Of a DNA stretch of 64,000 nucleotides, positions 25,850 through 34,633 are shown one piece after another. Numbering within the stretch: the first letter of the stretch is position 1; every line of letters begins with the position of its first letter. The position numbers and the translations under genes are program-made. Below the pieces are notes generated by a model that was given only the letters and a program-made list of their open reading frames with translations, made no database searches and had not been told where the DNA came from. This DNA comes from Planctomycetaceae bacterium (lineage in GTDB: Bacteria > Planctomycetota > Phycisphaerae > UBA1845 > UTPLA1): NCBI GenBank assembly GCA_006969385.1, contig CP030884.1:2914001-2978000 (forward strand), in the 5' to 3' direction.

Positions 25850-26494
25850 ATGGCGAAGCAAGACAAGAAGAAGAAAAAGGGCGTCAATGCTCGGAAAGGC
25901 CCCACTCCGTCGAAGCCACAGCCGGAGCCGAAGGCACCGTCAGACCCGTATACCCCACGCGAGTTTTTCGGCAAAGAGGACGATCTTGACGATTTCTTGG
26001 AACAGATAAAGACTGCTGATTCGCTTGCGAACACGAGCGTTCAGGGACTTGAGATTCTCTGTCGATATTCCGGGTTTGGAAAATCCGTTAACACGCTTCA
26101 CCAACGAGTTATGGACACGCTGCTGGATGCTGGAGATCCGATACAGAAACCGAACGAGACACTTCGATGCCTATTGGCATTGACGCCGGATCTCTCGGCA
26201 GCCAATCGGCAAGCGGCGTTCCGAAGGGTCATTGAAGGAGCGAATCTGCTCAAAGACGCCGATGCGAAGGAGCGCTTTGCGTCCCGCATAAATCACTTTC
26301 TGGTTCAGGCAGGACACGAGGTACGTTTTGGTGACGGCCTCACAAGCCGAAGGCTCGTGATTAAGTACGGTCGGGCGAAAGCTGACCGGGGTAATCGAAC
26401 CGGTTCCTTCTTCTGGAATGCATACAAGACCCGCACGGGCAGGGGTTTATCGAACGACATTGAGCTTGTACCGATCCGTCCCGAAGACGCCTAA
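25850..26494 (+). CDS. hypothetical protein with lysine-rich N-terminus
   Basis: A 214-residue protein I do not recognise. I prefer ATG 25850 (AGGAGA upstream) over 25811. It begins with a Lys-rich stretch (MAKQDKKKKKG) and a Pro-rich linker, then a helical domain of about 130 residues. The C-terminal RRLVIKYGRAKADRGNRTGSFFWNAYK region is basic and beta-like. The charge pattern suggests nucleic-acid binding. It is divergent from the DUF932 gene, with 215 bases between them. Confidence 0.6.
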   Translation: MAKQDKKKKKGVNARKGPTPSKPQPEPKAPSDPYTPREFFGKEDDLDDFLEQIKTADSLANTSVQGLEILCRYSGFGKSVNTLHQRVMDTLLDAGDPIQKPNETLRCLLALTPDLSAANRQAAFRRVIEGANLLKDADAKERFASRINHFLVQAGHEVRFGDGLTSRRLVIKYGRAKADRGNRTGSFFWNAYKTRTGRGLSNDIELVPIRPEDA

Positions 26495-26831
26495 CAACCA
26501 CCCGCGCAAAATTGTCGAATCTCAAGGTTGATCTTTTTGCCTTTGAAGGTATACTTCCTGTGAGAGAGTCGCAGCGGCCCCCCGAGTGTCGCATGGACTC
26601 CTCCGAACGGAGTGTGTGCGTGATTTCTGTTCCAAGTTGCGGGAAAAACATCGGATCCGGCCGATCGGTCCGCTACTCCGCATCGTTGGCACAGATCACG
26701 TAGCAATTGCAAGCGCTACGTCACACTCTCCCCAGAACTAATTGACTTCAGTTGCGACACTCGCGAACGCGAGTGCATTCATCCTGTTCTTCAGGATCTG
26801 GTCTCCTTCTGCGCATTGAAAGGACTTCACA
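26495..26831. promoter_or_regulatory. leader region of the ubiquitin-like operon
   Basis: A 337-base gap before the first gene of the operon. A perfect 7-bp hairpin at 26758-26764/26769-26775 with a GAAC loop lies 57 bases before the start codon and could be a regulatory stem. A shorter ACTCC/GGAGT pair is near 26600. I see no clear promoter consensus, but the operon promoter should be here. Confidence 0.4.
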
Positions 26832-27083
26832 ATGGCAAACGCAGCATTATCGAAACGTGTCGTCGTTGTCACGATGGACGGCGAAGCGCGCGACTATGAG
26901 GTTTTACCCGGCACAACTGCGGCTGACCTGATTCAGGCAACCGGAACGAATCCCGACAACGTCTGGTTGGCAAACAATGACGGTATTCCGTTTGGACCGA
27001 ATGACGCCGTCTATCCGAACATCAGAGCGGACGGTGAAACTCGTTTTACGCTCGTTCCCGACGCAACGGTCAGTCGGCCATGA
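26832..27083 (+). CDS. ubiquitin-like modifier protein (Ubl)
   Basis: An 83-residue protein, the size of a single beta-grasp domain, with AAAGGA ahead of the ATG. The pattern fits a ubiquitin-like fold: strand VVVVTMDGEARDYEVLPG, helix TTAADLIQATG, then VWLANNDGIPFGPNDAVY and the final strand ETRFTLVP. It is followed with a 4-base ATGA overlap by an E2-like gene, then JAMM peptidase and E1-like genes, the gene set of bacterial ubiquitin-like conjugation systems. It ends in ATVSRP and has no Gly-Gly anywhere near the C-terminus, so conventional adenylation of a terminal glycine is not possible as encoded. Identification rests on fold pattern plus context. Confidence 0.75.
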   Translation: MANAALSKRVVVVTMDGEARDYEVLPGTTAADLIQATGTNPDNVWLANNDGIPFGPNDAVYPNIRADGETRFTLVPDATVSRP

Positions 27084-27463
27084 ACGGGTTGCCCCAATTA
27101 CAGAAGTGGATTTGCCGTACCATCCCAATACTCAAATGGCAAACGGACTTCGCCATACCACGAGGTACTCGCCCGCTACACGTCTGTCGGGGCTGGATCG
27201 TTACGGGCGAAGTCGCTGTCGGGTTCTACAAGGTCCGTGGAGTCAAACCATATATGGGGCAGATACAGGTCGCGAAGAATCCACGCTTCGCGATTTGTGA
27301 CGCGCCGAAGGCTCTTCTAAAGGGGTCACACGCCTCTTGTTTCAGTTCATCGTCGCTTGGCAGCCGTTGGCATGGCATACACCTGCATCCAAGTCCGACA
27401 AACATCGACCAGGGAATCTTGGCAGTTGAGGAGCTCATCCGTGCAACATTCCGAGCACAATAA
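27080..27463 (+). CDS. E2-like ubiquitin-conjugating-fold protein
   Basis: A 127-residue protein whose ATG overlaps the Ubl stop (ATGA). Strands GWIVTGEVAVGFYKV and KPYMGQIQVAKNPRF, then a SHASCF segment with Cys87, and WHGIHLHPSPTNIDQGILAVEELI giving the loop and C-terminal helix. This beta-meander, His/Cys and helix arrangement matches the divergent bacterial E2-like families described with E1 and JAMM genes. Cys87 is the best candidate for the thioester-forming residue, though Cys12, Cys36 and Cys73 also exist. Assigned mainly by context; sequence alone is weak. Confidence 0.65.
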   Translation: MNGLPQLQKWICRTIPILKWQTDFAIPRGTRPLHVCRGWIVTGEVAVGFYKVRGVKPYMGQIQVAKNPRFAICDAPKALLKGSHASCFSSSSLGSRWHGIHLHPSPTNIDQGILAVEELIRATFRAQ

Positions 27464-28127
27464 CGGACGCGTCGATACTGCAACAATACGCAGTGGTACA
27501 TACACTTGGGCGAAGCAATGCAAACGGTCCGCTTCGAATCGACTATCAGAGTTGCGCACTCTTCGCACGAGAGAACCTGACAAATTTGATCCACTCGAAG
27601 CAGAGCGACTACATGGGCAGCTCGACTTGCTCAACGCTCTCATTGTTGCTCACGAACCGCTCCAGACTGAGTTTGCCATTGATTCCTGGCCGTTGGCAGA
27701 GGCCTTCCATTATGCCTGTCGTGACGATCGCGAACAGCTCGTGTTGTTGGCAGGAATCAGTATTGGACATGTACGCGTGGCCACAACCTGTCTTCCCCTG
27801 GCATGTCGAGAGCGCACGGCAACCTATGCGGCTGCCGACAAGCGCGAGCTCGCGCAATCGGTACAAGCGATCGTGAGCCAGGGCCACTTCGTAGTCGGGC
27901 TTCTGCACTCGCACCCAGGAGTTGGTGCGGAGGCGACGGTTCCAAGTTACGAAGATTTGGCGACCCATCGCACATGGGACGCTTGTTGCCCATTACTAAG
28001 TGGCATATTCAGCCGCGACGGTTATTGCCGCTTCTTTGTGGACGCGACAAAGCAACCGGACGTGAGGCTCTTCGGTACCGGATTCAAGAAGATCGCCAGT
28101 GGCTTATTCAGATACCAACACGCATAG
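27441..28127 (+). CDS. JAMM/MPN-type metallopeptidase (deubiquitinase-like)
   Basis: I start it at GTG 27441, which has GAGGAG nine bases upstream and overlaps the E2-like stop; this gives 228 residues. The zinc motif is LLHSHPG followed after ten residues by SYED (H-x-H-P...S-x-x-D), the JAMM signature, in the expected place after VSQGHFVVG. The upstream strand LAGISIGHVRVATTCLP belongs to the MPN fold. Enzymes of this class remove or process ubiquitin-like modifiers at the isopeptide bond. The N-terminal 70 residues are an extra helical segment. Its place between the E2-like and E1-like genes fixes its role in the Ubl system. Confidence 0.85.
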   Translation: MQHSEHNNGRVDTATIRSGTYTWAKQCKRSASNRLSELRTLRTREPDKFDPLEAERLHGQLDLLNALIVAHEPLQTEFAIDSWPLAEAFHYACRDDREQLVLLAGISIGHVRVATTCLPLACRERTATYAAADKRELAQSVQAIVSQGHFVVGLLHSHPGVGAEATVPSYEDLATHRTWDACCPLLSGIFSRDGYCRFFVDATKQPDVRLFGTGFKKIASGLFRYQHA

Positions 28128-28137
28128 AGAAGTAATC

Positions 28138-28986
28138 ATGACTCGTGTCATCCAATGGCTGCGAATGCGCACACTCTTGTTGAGCCGTCACTTCGCACAG
28201 AAGGACGATGTCTTGGTGCGACGCAGTAGGCGCGTCAAGGGCGCAACGACGACGTCACGCCAACAGGGCCTTCCGTATTGGAACCAGCAGCAGCTTGAAT
28301 CTAGCACAGTTGTCAATGTCGGAGCTGGTGGAGCTGGCGGCGAGCTATGCTTGGGGCAAGTTCGCAAGGGGGTTGGTTCAATCCACGTCCTAGATGGAGA
28401 TGTTGTTGAAGCCACGAACCTGAATAGGCAGTTCTTCACGGCGGCGAATATCGGTGAGAACAAGGCGCGGGCTCTCGTAAAGCGGCTAGCGCGTGAGGGC
28501 TGTTGCGGCAGTCAGCTACTTGGGCACCCGCATTACTATGACGCCAGTCGCGATACATATCTCGAACAACTTCGTCCCGACGTCTTGACGGTGTCCATTG
28601 ACCGGTACGTTCCGAATGCTCGCGCCTCGCTATCTCTACTGGCGACGCGGCTTCGTATTCCGACCGTCTTTCTCGCTATCAGCGACGACGCCGACTGGGG
28701 CTATGTATTCGTTCAAGAACCGGGGCTGAATAACGCTTGCTGGGGATGCGTGATTCGAGAGAACGAATCCGGCATTTCCAAGCGATGTCCCGGAACCGTC
28801 GGGGCAACCGTCGATCCGCTCAAGATGCTCGCAGGCCTAGCATTGTACGCAGTCGACAGCTTGATAATGGGTCGGCCGCGCGATTGGAATTATCGAGCGT
28901 TGTCGCTAAGTCGAAGTGATGTTCTCTTCAGCACAATGGCCCCCCGACGTCTCGATTGCCAGCTTTGCGGGAGCGCGAAACAATGA
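28138..28986 (+). CDS. ThiF/E1-like adenylyltransferase
   Basis: A 282-residue E1-like enzyme from ATG 28138; a 28099 start would overlap the previous gene. The Rossmann nucleotide motif VVNVGAGGAGGE is near residues 58-69, then HVLDGDVVEATNLNRQFF with the ATP-contacting D-x-N-x-x-R-Q. Zinc-ligand pairs are CWGC and CQLC, and RCPGTVG lies before the C-terminal helix. These are E1/ThiF/MoeB features; the enzyme would adenylate the C-terminus of the Ubl. There is no separate catalytic-cysteine or UFD domain, so thioester transfer must use an internal Cys or pass directly to the E2-like protein. The stop overlaps the next start (ATGA). Confidence 0.92.
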   Translation: MTRVIQWLRMRTLLLSRHFAQKDDVLVRRSRRVKGATTTSRQQGLPYWNQQQLESSTVVNVGAGGAGGELCLGQVRKGVGSIHVLDGDVVEATNLNRQFFTAANIGENKARALVKRLAREGCCGSQLLGHPHYYDASRDTYLEQLRPDVLTVSIDRYVPNARASLSLLATRLRIPTVFLAISDDADWGYVFVQEPGLNNACWGCVIRENESGISKRCPGTVGATVDPLKMLAGLALYAVDSLIMGRPRDWNYRALSLSRSDVLFSTMAPRRLDCQLCGSAKQ

Positions 28987-29693
28987 AGAGCGCTCATGAT
29001 CTTAGCGACCACCCACTGGCTCAATTGTTCATGCGATATCGCTTGGCGTCGACGTCTCAAATTGCGAAATTGCTAGGAGTCTCCTTCGAAGCCGCGCGCT
29101 CTCGTTGCCGCCGCTTTGAGAAGAAGGGGATACTGTCGCGTCAGAGGATTGTCGGAGGCTTGGTTTACTGGGTCGTTTCCAAGCACGGCGGTAGGTTGCT
29201 CAACGCCCCGCCCTCCAAGACCACTCGCTCAGCTGCGACAATCTTCGTGGAGTTGGCGATCACCGAGTATTTCTCCGCGAACGCTAGTGCCCGGCTCACG
29301 CTACTAACGCCGGACGAATTCAAGGACGTCCTTCGCGACTTAGAGCGATCTACTGGAGTGTCGGATTTCGCCGTGCCTGGTTTGCAATGGCGTCGACACT
29401 TCTTTAATCACGACACTCTGCTTACGCGCGTCCTTATCGACTCATCCTTACCTTCCGGATTTGATGCTAACCGGTTGATGGATCGCATAAGAAAGAAGGC
29501 GTCGTCACTCCGAAGACGCTCACCTGGATGGCGATACTTACTCGACAACCATGGTGCTGCATTCATGCTTCTTACCCCCTCAAAGAGTCGCGTTGCAGAT
29601 ATCGAGGCCGCAGCGACGAAGACCGACCTGCGCGTTGCTGCATCCGCAATCCCGCTATTAGCCCACTCTTGGGGGATCAGGCATGAATCTTAA
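28983..29693 (+). CDS. winged-helix protein, replication-relaxation-like
   Basis: A 236-residue protein whose ATG overlaps the E1-like stop. The N-terminal 60 residues (LFMRYRLASTSQIAKLLGVSFEAARSRCRRFEKKGIL) form a clear winged helix, followed by VGGLVYWVVSKHGGRLL. The rest resembles the replication-relaxation family seen beside transfer ATPases on plasmids and integrative elements. The downstream ATPase start overlaps its stop by 11 bases. It probably binds DNA and works with the ATPase in mobilisation, or regulates the operon. Confidence 0.65.
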   Translation: MKSAHDLSDHPLAQLFMRYRLASTSQIAKLLGVSFEAARSRCRRFEKKGILSRQRIVGGLVYWVVSKHGGRLLNAPPSKTTRSAATIFVELAITEYFSANASARLTLLTPDEFKDVLRDLERSTGVSDFAVPGLQWRRHFFNHDTLLTRVLIDSSLPSGFDANRLMDRIRKKASSLRRRSPGWRYLLDNHGAAFMLLTPSKSRVADIEAAATKTDLRVAASAIPLLAHSWGIRHES

Positions 29694-31194
29694 CATCGCG
29701 AACTTATTGACGGCGGTCGTACTGATTGGAATTGCGTCGATCGCACTCTGGGTGATTGCCAGACGCCGCCCTCGTGCTCGTACTGCCACGTTGCGTGACC
29801 GCATATCTGAAGCTGCCCGTAGCAACGCATATTACCTTGGCGAAACGGCTAACGGCACAGCTCTTGTCGAGCACCGTGATCTAATATCGCTGTTGATTGT
29901 TGGCGACCCAAGAACGGGTAAGACCACGATGCTCCTTTCGCTGATGATCCAAGCAGTGTTGGGATATGGGCGGCGACGCGTGATAATCTTTGTTGACCTC
30001 AAGGGAACGGGACCTGAGTGCTGCCGCACGATGTGGTCGCTGGCTAATACTGTTCCCGGGTGGCGCTTCTGGTATGTCTCTCCAGAGCATGAATATAGTC
30101 ACCCGTTTAACTTGATCACAAATCTGGCCTCTGCATCAAGCAACGAAGCGGATTTCGCAGAGAGTCTTTCCCTTGGCCTGAAGATAGGCGTAGGACTGGG
30201 GCACGAGTACTTCACTGGAACTGCCAAACAGGCTATTCGTGCGATACTTCGTGACCATCCTCAGGCTCGTAGTTTTCGAGCTTTCGCTAACGCACTGGCT
30301 GATCGGCCGCAAAGAGAAGCGCAAGACCTAGCCGGTTTGCGCGATGCCTGTGAAGAACTAGCGGGGATTCCTTCTCTAAATTGGATTCCACCGCATCCCG
30401 GAGCCGAACGACAAGGCCTCGACTTAGTTCGGGAACTGCAGACCGGCAATTCGCTAATCTATTTCAGGCTTGGCAGGCTGACTCATGTGAGTCGAACGCT
30501 TCTTCGCCTCGTCCGTGACGCAGCGGCTGCCGTGAATTCCAATCGCGCAACCGCAAGCCGAACCGAGGTCATTCTAATCGTTGACGAGTGTCATCGTATC
30601 GCCAATGACGAGTATCTCGTGGAACTCGCGGCGTTGGCCCGCGATCTTCTGGTTCGTCTGTGGCTCACGTGCCAGAATCTGTCACAACCGGCACGAGTGT
30701 CGCGTGCACTAGCACACGCGATGTTCTCAATGCCAAGCCTCTATTTCGGCTCAAGCGATTCCTTCACTAACGAGCTGTACCGAAACTCATCGACCGACGA
30801 GTGGCTAGTTCATACCCACTCCCCTCGCGGGTTCACAACAAGTTATCACGCAATGCCAACACTTGTTAGTCACGATCTCGAAGCGCTTGTGACCGCACCC
30901 CAACAAGGCAAATTCCTCGCCCGTTTACCGAGCAGTCGCTGGAATCCCTTGCTCACCTATGCGTGGGCGCAGTACCCACATACCGTGAGCCAGTATGAAG
31001 ACTTACGAAGCAGAGGCTTCTTTGATCGGGAAGGCGAACTGCCTGGTGCAGTGTTGAATCCAAAGTTCCGGTTCTTCGACAACGGCGTCCGTCTACGTCA
31101 AGAAAATAGGACCGGGCCTCGGGCAAGCGTTACACACCCAGACACCGCGAGTGCACTTAGGGCGGCAGCTCGTCGGCAGCAATCGGAGGAGTAA
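29683..31194 (+). CDS. membrane-anchored TraD/VirD4-like DNA-transfer ATPase
   Basis: A 503-residue protein with one N-terminal membrane helix (residues 5-26) followed by RRRPRAR. Walker A GDPRTGKTT is at residues 74-82 and Walker B EVILIVDECHRI near residue 295, followed by LARDLLVRLWLTCQNLSQPAR, the coupling-protein pattern. This fits the HerA/FtsK-like coupling proteins that pump DNA through conjugation machinery. No relaxase or type IV secretion channel genes are nearby, so it either mobilises the element with outside help or serves another role. The start lies inside the previous gene, so translation is coupled to the Ubl operon. Confidence 0.8.
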   Translation: MNLNIANLLTAVVLIGIASIALWVIARRRPRARTATLRDRISEAARSNAYYLGETANGTALVEHRDLISLLIVGDPRTGKTTMLLSLMIQAVLGYGRRRVIIFVDLKGTGPECCRTMWSLANTVPGWRFWYVSPEHEYSHPFNLITNLASASSNEADFAESLSLGLKIGVGLGHEYFTGTAKQAIRAILRDHPQARSFRAFANALADRPQREAQDLAGLRDACEELAGIPSLNWIPPHPGAERQGLDLVRELQTGNSLIYFRLGRLTHVSRTLLRLVRDAAAAVNSNRATASRTEVILIVDECHRIANDEYLVELAALARDLLVRLWLTCQNLSQPARVSRALAHAMFSMPSLYFGSSDSFTNELYRNSSTDEWLVHTHSPRGFTTSYHAMPTLVSHDLEALVTAPQQGKFLARLPSSRWNPLLTYAWAQYPHTVSQYEDLRSRGFFDREGELPGAVLNPKFRFFDNGVRLRQENRTGPRASVTHPDTASALRAAARRQQSEE

Positions 31195-31196
31195 TC

Positions 31197-31535
31197 ATGG
31201 ATCATGAAGCAGTGCTTAAAGCCATTCGCGAAGAGGCCGAGAAGAAAGCGTCCATGCTCAGTAGCCTAGAATCAGTGTACGAGCAACTGGGTTGCATTCT
31301 ATCCGAGCTTCGTGGGTGCCGCCCAAAGTCTCGAAGGAAGGCCGGGATCACCAAGGCAGAGGTTGAGGAAGTCGTCAAACAGCTCGACGTTGAAAATATG
31401 GCCTTGTCCAAGGATCAGGTGAAGGAAAAGGTGACAGAGGCTTTTAAGGCAGAAGGCCGAAACCTAAGCGGGTTACCGCTCAGGTTGAAGCAAGTGCTTG
31501 CGAAACTTTCACCTGCCGAAGAAGCGGAATTGTAA
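31197..31535 (+). CDS. small helical hypothetical protein
   Basis: A 112-residue, highly charged protein beginning two bases after the ATPase stop, with GGAGGA upstream. It is predicted almost entirely helical: AVLKAIREEAEKKASMLSSLESVYEQL looks like a coiled coil, then a Lys/Arg-rich link and an EVEEVVKQLDVENMALSKDQVKEKVTEAF helix pair. There is no signal peptide or known domain. As the last gene before the hairpin at 31554, it is probably the end of the Ubl/ATPase transcript. Confidence 0.65.
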   Translation: MDHEAVLKAIREEAEKKASMLSSLESVYEQLGCILSELRGCRPKSRRKAGITKAEVEEVVKQLDVENMALSKDQVKEKVTEAFKAEGRNLSGLPLRLKQVLAKLSPAEEAEL

Positions 31536-31553
31536 TGTGGGCCAACACGACAA

Positions 31554-31582
31554 CGGGTTGTGGTGGAACTCACCACAACCCG
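31554..31582. terminator. 12-bp hairpin after Ubl/ATPase operon
   Basis: Perfect arms at 31554-31565 and 31571-31582 with a 5-base GAACT loop, 18 bases after the stop at 31535. No T-run follows on the plus strand, so it may be a factor-assisted terminator, an RNA-stability stem or an attenuator. Its presence argues that the open frame beginning at 31535 is not translated from there. Confidence 0.55.
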
Positions 31583-31804
31583 AAAACCGATCCGCAAGCG
31601 CGGGCCAGACAGGCATTTAGGGATTTCAGTGCGACCACCTCTGCGACCGCGTGCCGGTCGGATTGCGGTCGCATCGACGGCCCACAATCGGATGTAAAAC
31701 GTTCGCCTGACTACTCGGTGGCTCGTAACTGCGCCACGCTACCGTCCGCGTCACCGCTTGACGAAAAGGCGAGCAGGCACCCATACGCAATGCGAGAGTC
31801 CGAC

Positions 31805-32353
31805 ATGAACAAGGACGCAGTTTGCCTTCTTGATGCGCTTGAGCATGTACCTGGACTTACTCATGAACAGGCAAGTGCTCTAATAGGTGATCGTTCACGA
31901 GCTATGCGAGCCCTTTCGTCGCTGCTTGTAGCAGGCATTGTGACGCAGCAAGCGTTCCAAGTCCGCCGAACTGTTATCGGCGGCCCCCTCTGCCAATTGA
32001 ACGGCGATCGATTGCGCGCAGACGAGCTGCGGGCTTTGGCTGGTAAGATTCGTCACCGCTACGGTGAGGCGGCGATAGAAGACGTGTACTCACTTGGTAC
32101 GTTTCGCCGTCCTCTTCAGGTAGATCATGAGATTGCGGTATCCGACGTGTTTCTTCGTTATCGAGAGCTGTGGCCAGACTGGCGCTGGGTAGGCGAAAGG
32201 CCCATGCGCGGCGTCTTGGTCCCAGATGCGACCGTAGTTTCCAATTCGGGTGAAGCAAGGGCGATTGATTTTGTTGCTGAATATCGAGAGCCAAAGCTTC
32301 AGCAAATAGTTAACTTCTATGCAAACCAAGGGCAGGCCATTGAACTTTGGTAA
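31805..32353 (+). CDS. winged-helix protein, replication-relaxation-like
   Basis: I start this at ATG 31805 (182 residues); the frame is open from 31535, but the first 90 codons look non-coding and contain a strong hairpin. The N-terminus (LLDALEHVPGLTHEQASALIGDRSRAMRALSSLLVAGIVTQQ) is a winged-helix domain. The C-terminal half (VLVPDATVVSNSGEARAIDFVAEYREP) resembles the nuclease-like part of replication-relaxation or MobC-like proteins, but lacks a complete catalytic set I can confirm. ATG 31790 is an alternative start. It is probably part of the element's mobilisation or replication module. Confidence 0.55.
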   Translation: MNKDAVCLLDALEHVPGLTHEQASALIGDRSRAMRALSSLLVAGIVTQQAFQVRRTVIGGPLCQLNGDRLRADELRALAGKIRHRYGEAAIEDVYSLGTFRRPLQVDHEIAVSDVFLRYRELWPDWRWVGERPMRGVLVPDATVVSNSGEARAIDFVAEYREPKLQQIVNFYANQGQAIELW

Positions 32354-32528
32354 CCGACAATTGACCAATTCCGCAGCGCTCCGGAATCAAACCTTGAGTG
32401 CATGCTTCCAAAGCGACGGGAAGCGCAACCTGCGTCGCTACGCTTGGCAAACCTCATTGGGATCCAGTTTCGGTGGTGAATCTGATTCGCAGATTCACGA
32501 CCAAATAAACCAACCCAAGGAGGTGGAT

Positions 32529-32687
32529 ATGGATAGAAATCGCACAAGGCTTTTGACATTCAAACACATGGACCTGGAACCCACGGTCATCGAACTCGGT
32601 GAATCGGGTTTTTCAGTGTACCAGTTGTTTGCTGTGAGCCTAGCGTCTTCCGCGCTGAGCGTCCTCGTTGCCCTCACCTGTTTGTAA
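32529..32687 (+). CDS. 52-residue single-span membrane peptide
   Basis: A short gene with an ideal AAGGAGG site five bases before ATG 32529 and an intrinsic terminator 13 bases after the stop, both supporting real expression. The peptide has a polar N-terminus and one hydrophobic segment (VYQLFAVSLASSALSVLVALTCL, roughly residues 29-51) at its very C-terminus. This is the architecture of small membrane regulators or single-span toxins. No partner antitoxin is obvious. Function unknown. Confidence 0.6.
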   Translation: MDRNRTRLLTFKHMDLEPTVIELGESGFSVYQLFAVSLASSALSVLVALTCL

Positions 32688-32700
32688 AGGTCTGGGTTCT

Positions 32701-32737
32701 GGGCTAGGAGCATTTGCTCCTAGCCCGTCTTTTGTTT
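32701..32737 (+). terminator. intrinsic terminator after small membrane peptide gene
   Basis: A perfect 11-bp stem, 32701-32711 with 32716-32726, a 4-base ATTT loop, and a T-rich tail (GTCTTTTGTTT). It is one of the strongest terminators in the window. Confidence 0.93.
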
Positions 32738-32787
32738 CACAGATGGTGAGCCTGTATTCGTTGTAGCACTGCGATGGAGTCGCGGCA

Positions 32788-33078
32788 ATGCTATTCTATG
32801 ACTTGTCTAGTACGCGAATCGCTAGATCGGAACCATGTTTGCGGCCGCCGAACGAGGCCGAACGACTGGCGTTACTCGTTGCGCTGATGATGGTTGAACA
32901 CTGCCCATTCGCAGATCTCGATTACCGCAGCCTCGTGCTTTCGCGCGATAACCGCGAAGCAGTCGCCCAATTGATGCGACGCGAGCTCAATATACTATCT
33001 CTTGCGTTTGCTGATGAATCCGCAATGGAAGCACGGCTTGATGAGTTACTCGGAATGCGCGTCACATGCGGGTGGTAG
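32788..33078 (+). CDS. hypothetical protein
   Basis: A 96-residue mainly helical protein with no recognised domain. It has ERLALLVALMMVEHCPFADLDYRSL and a C-terminal helix pair. It lies between the strong terminator at 32701-32737 and the HTH gene at 33091, whose ribosome site begins at its stop codon, so it is likely co-transcribed with the HTH protein and the integrase. Confidence 0.5.
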   Translation: MLFYDLSSTRIARSEPCLRPPNEAERLALLVALMMVEHCPFADLDYRSLVLSRDNREAVAQLMRRELNILSLAFADESAMEARLDELLGMRVTCGW

Positions 33079-33090
33079 GAGGAACTGGTT

Positions 33091-33363
33091 GTGCACATGC
33101 AAGAGTCACACGACCAAGGGGTTGCCGACCCGATTCCTCCAGTTGGCCCACCCAGCCCGTGCCCGGAGCTTCTTACTGAAGAAGAAGCGATCCGGTATCT
33201 TAGGCTTGATACGATCACCGGCTTGCGGAACCCAAAGGAGACGCTTGCCCGATACCGAGCCAATGGCATGCTCCGCGGAACGCAAGTATCGAAGCGAGTG
33301 TTCTACCGTCGTGTGGAACTTGAGCGATTCCTCGAACGGCTGACTACAGAAAACCCGCGATAG
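33091..33363 (+). CDS. helix-turn-helix protein, excisionase-like
   Basis: A 90-residue protein. GTG 33091 has AGGAGG seven bases upstream, better placed than the ATG two codons later. The core ELLTEEEAIRYLRLDTITGLRNPKETLARYRANGMLRGTQV followed by VFYRRVELERFLERL is the excisionase/HTH_17 type. It lies 11 bases before the integrase gene, the usual place for a recombination directionality factor. It is therefore a better excisionase candidate than the HTH gene at 16701. Confidence 0.75.
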   Translation: MHMQESHDQGVADPIPPVGPPSPCPELLTEEEAIRYLRLDTITGLRNPKETLARYRANGMLRGTQVSKRVFYRRVELERFLERLTTENPR

Positions 33364-33374
33364 AAAGCAGCGAC

Positions 33375-34633
<1,259 letters not shown>

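Noticed and set aside
26832..28986. Type II CBASS (Cap2/Cap3 with CD-NTase)
   Set aside because: E1, E2 and JAMM activities are encoded by separate genes with a dedicated Ubl, and no CD-NTase or CBASS effector is nearby.
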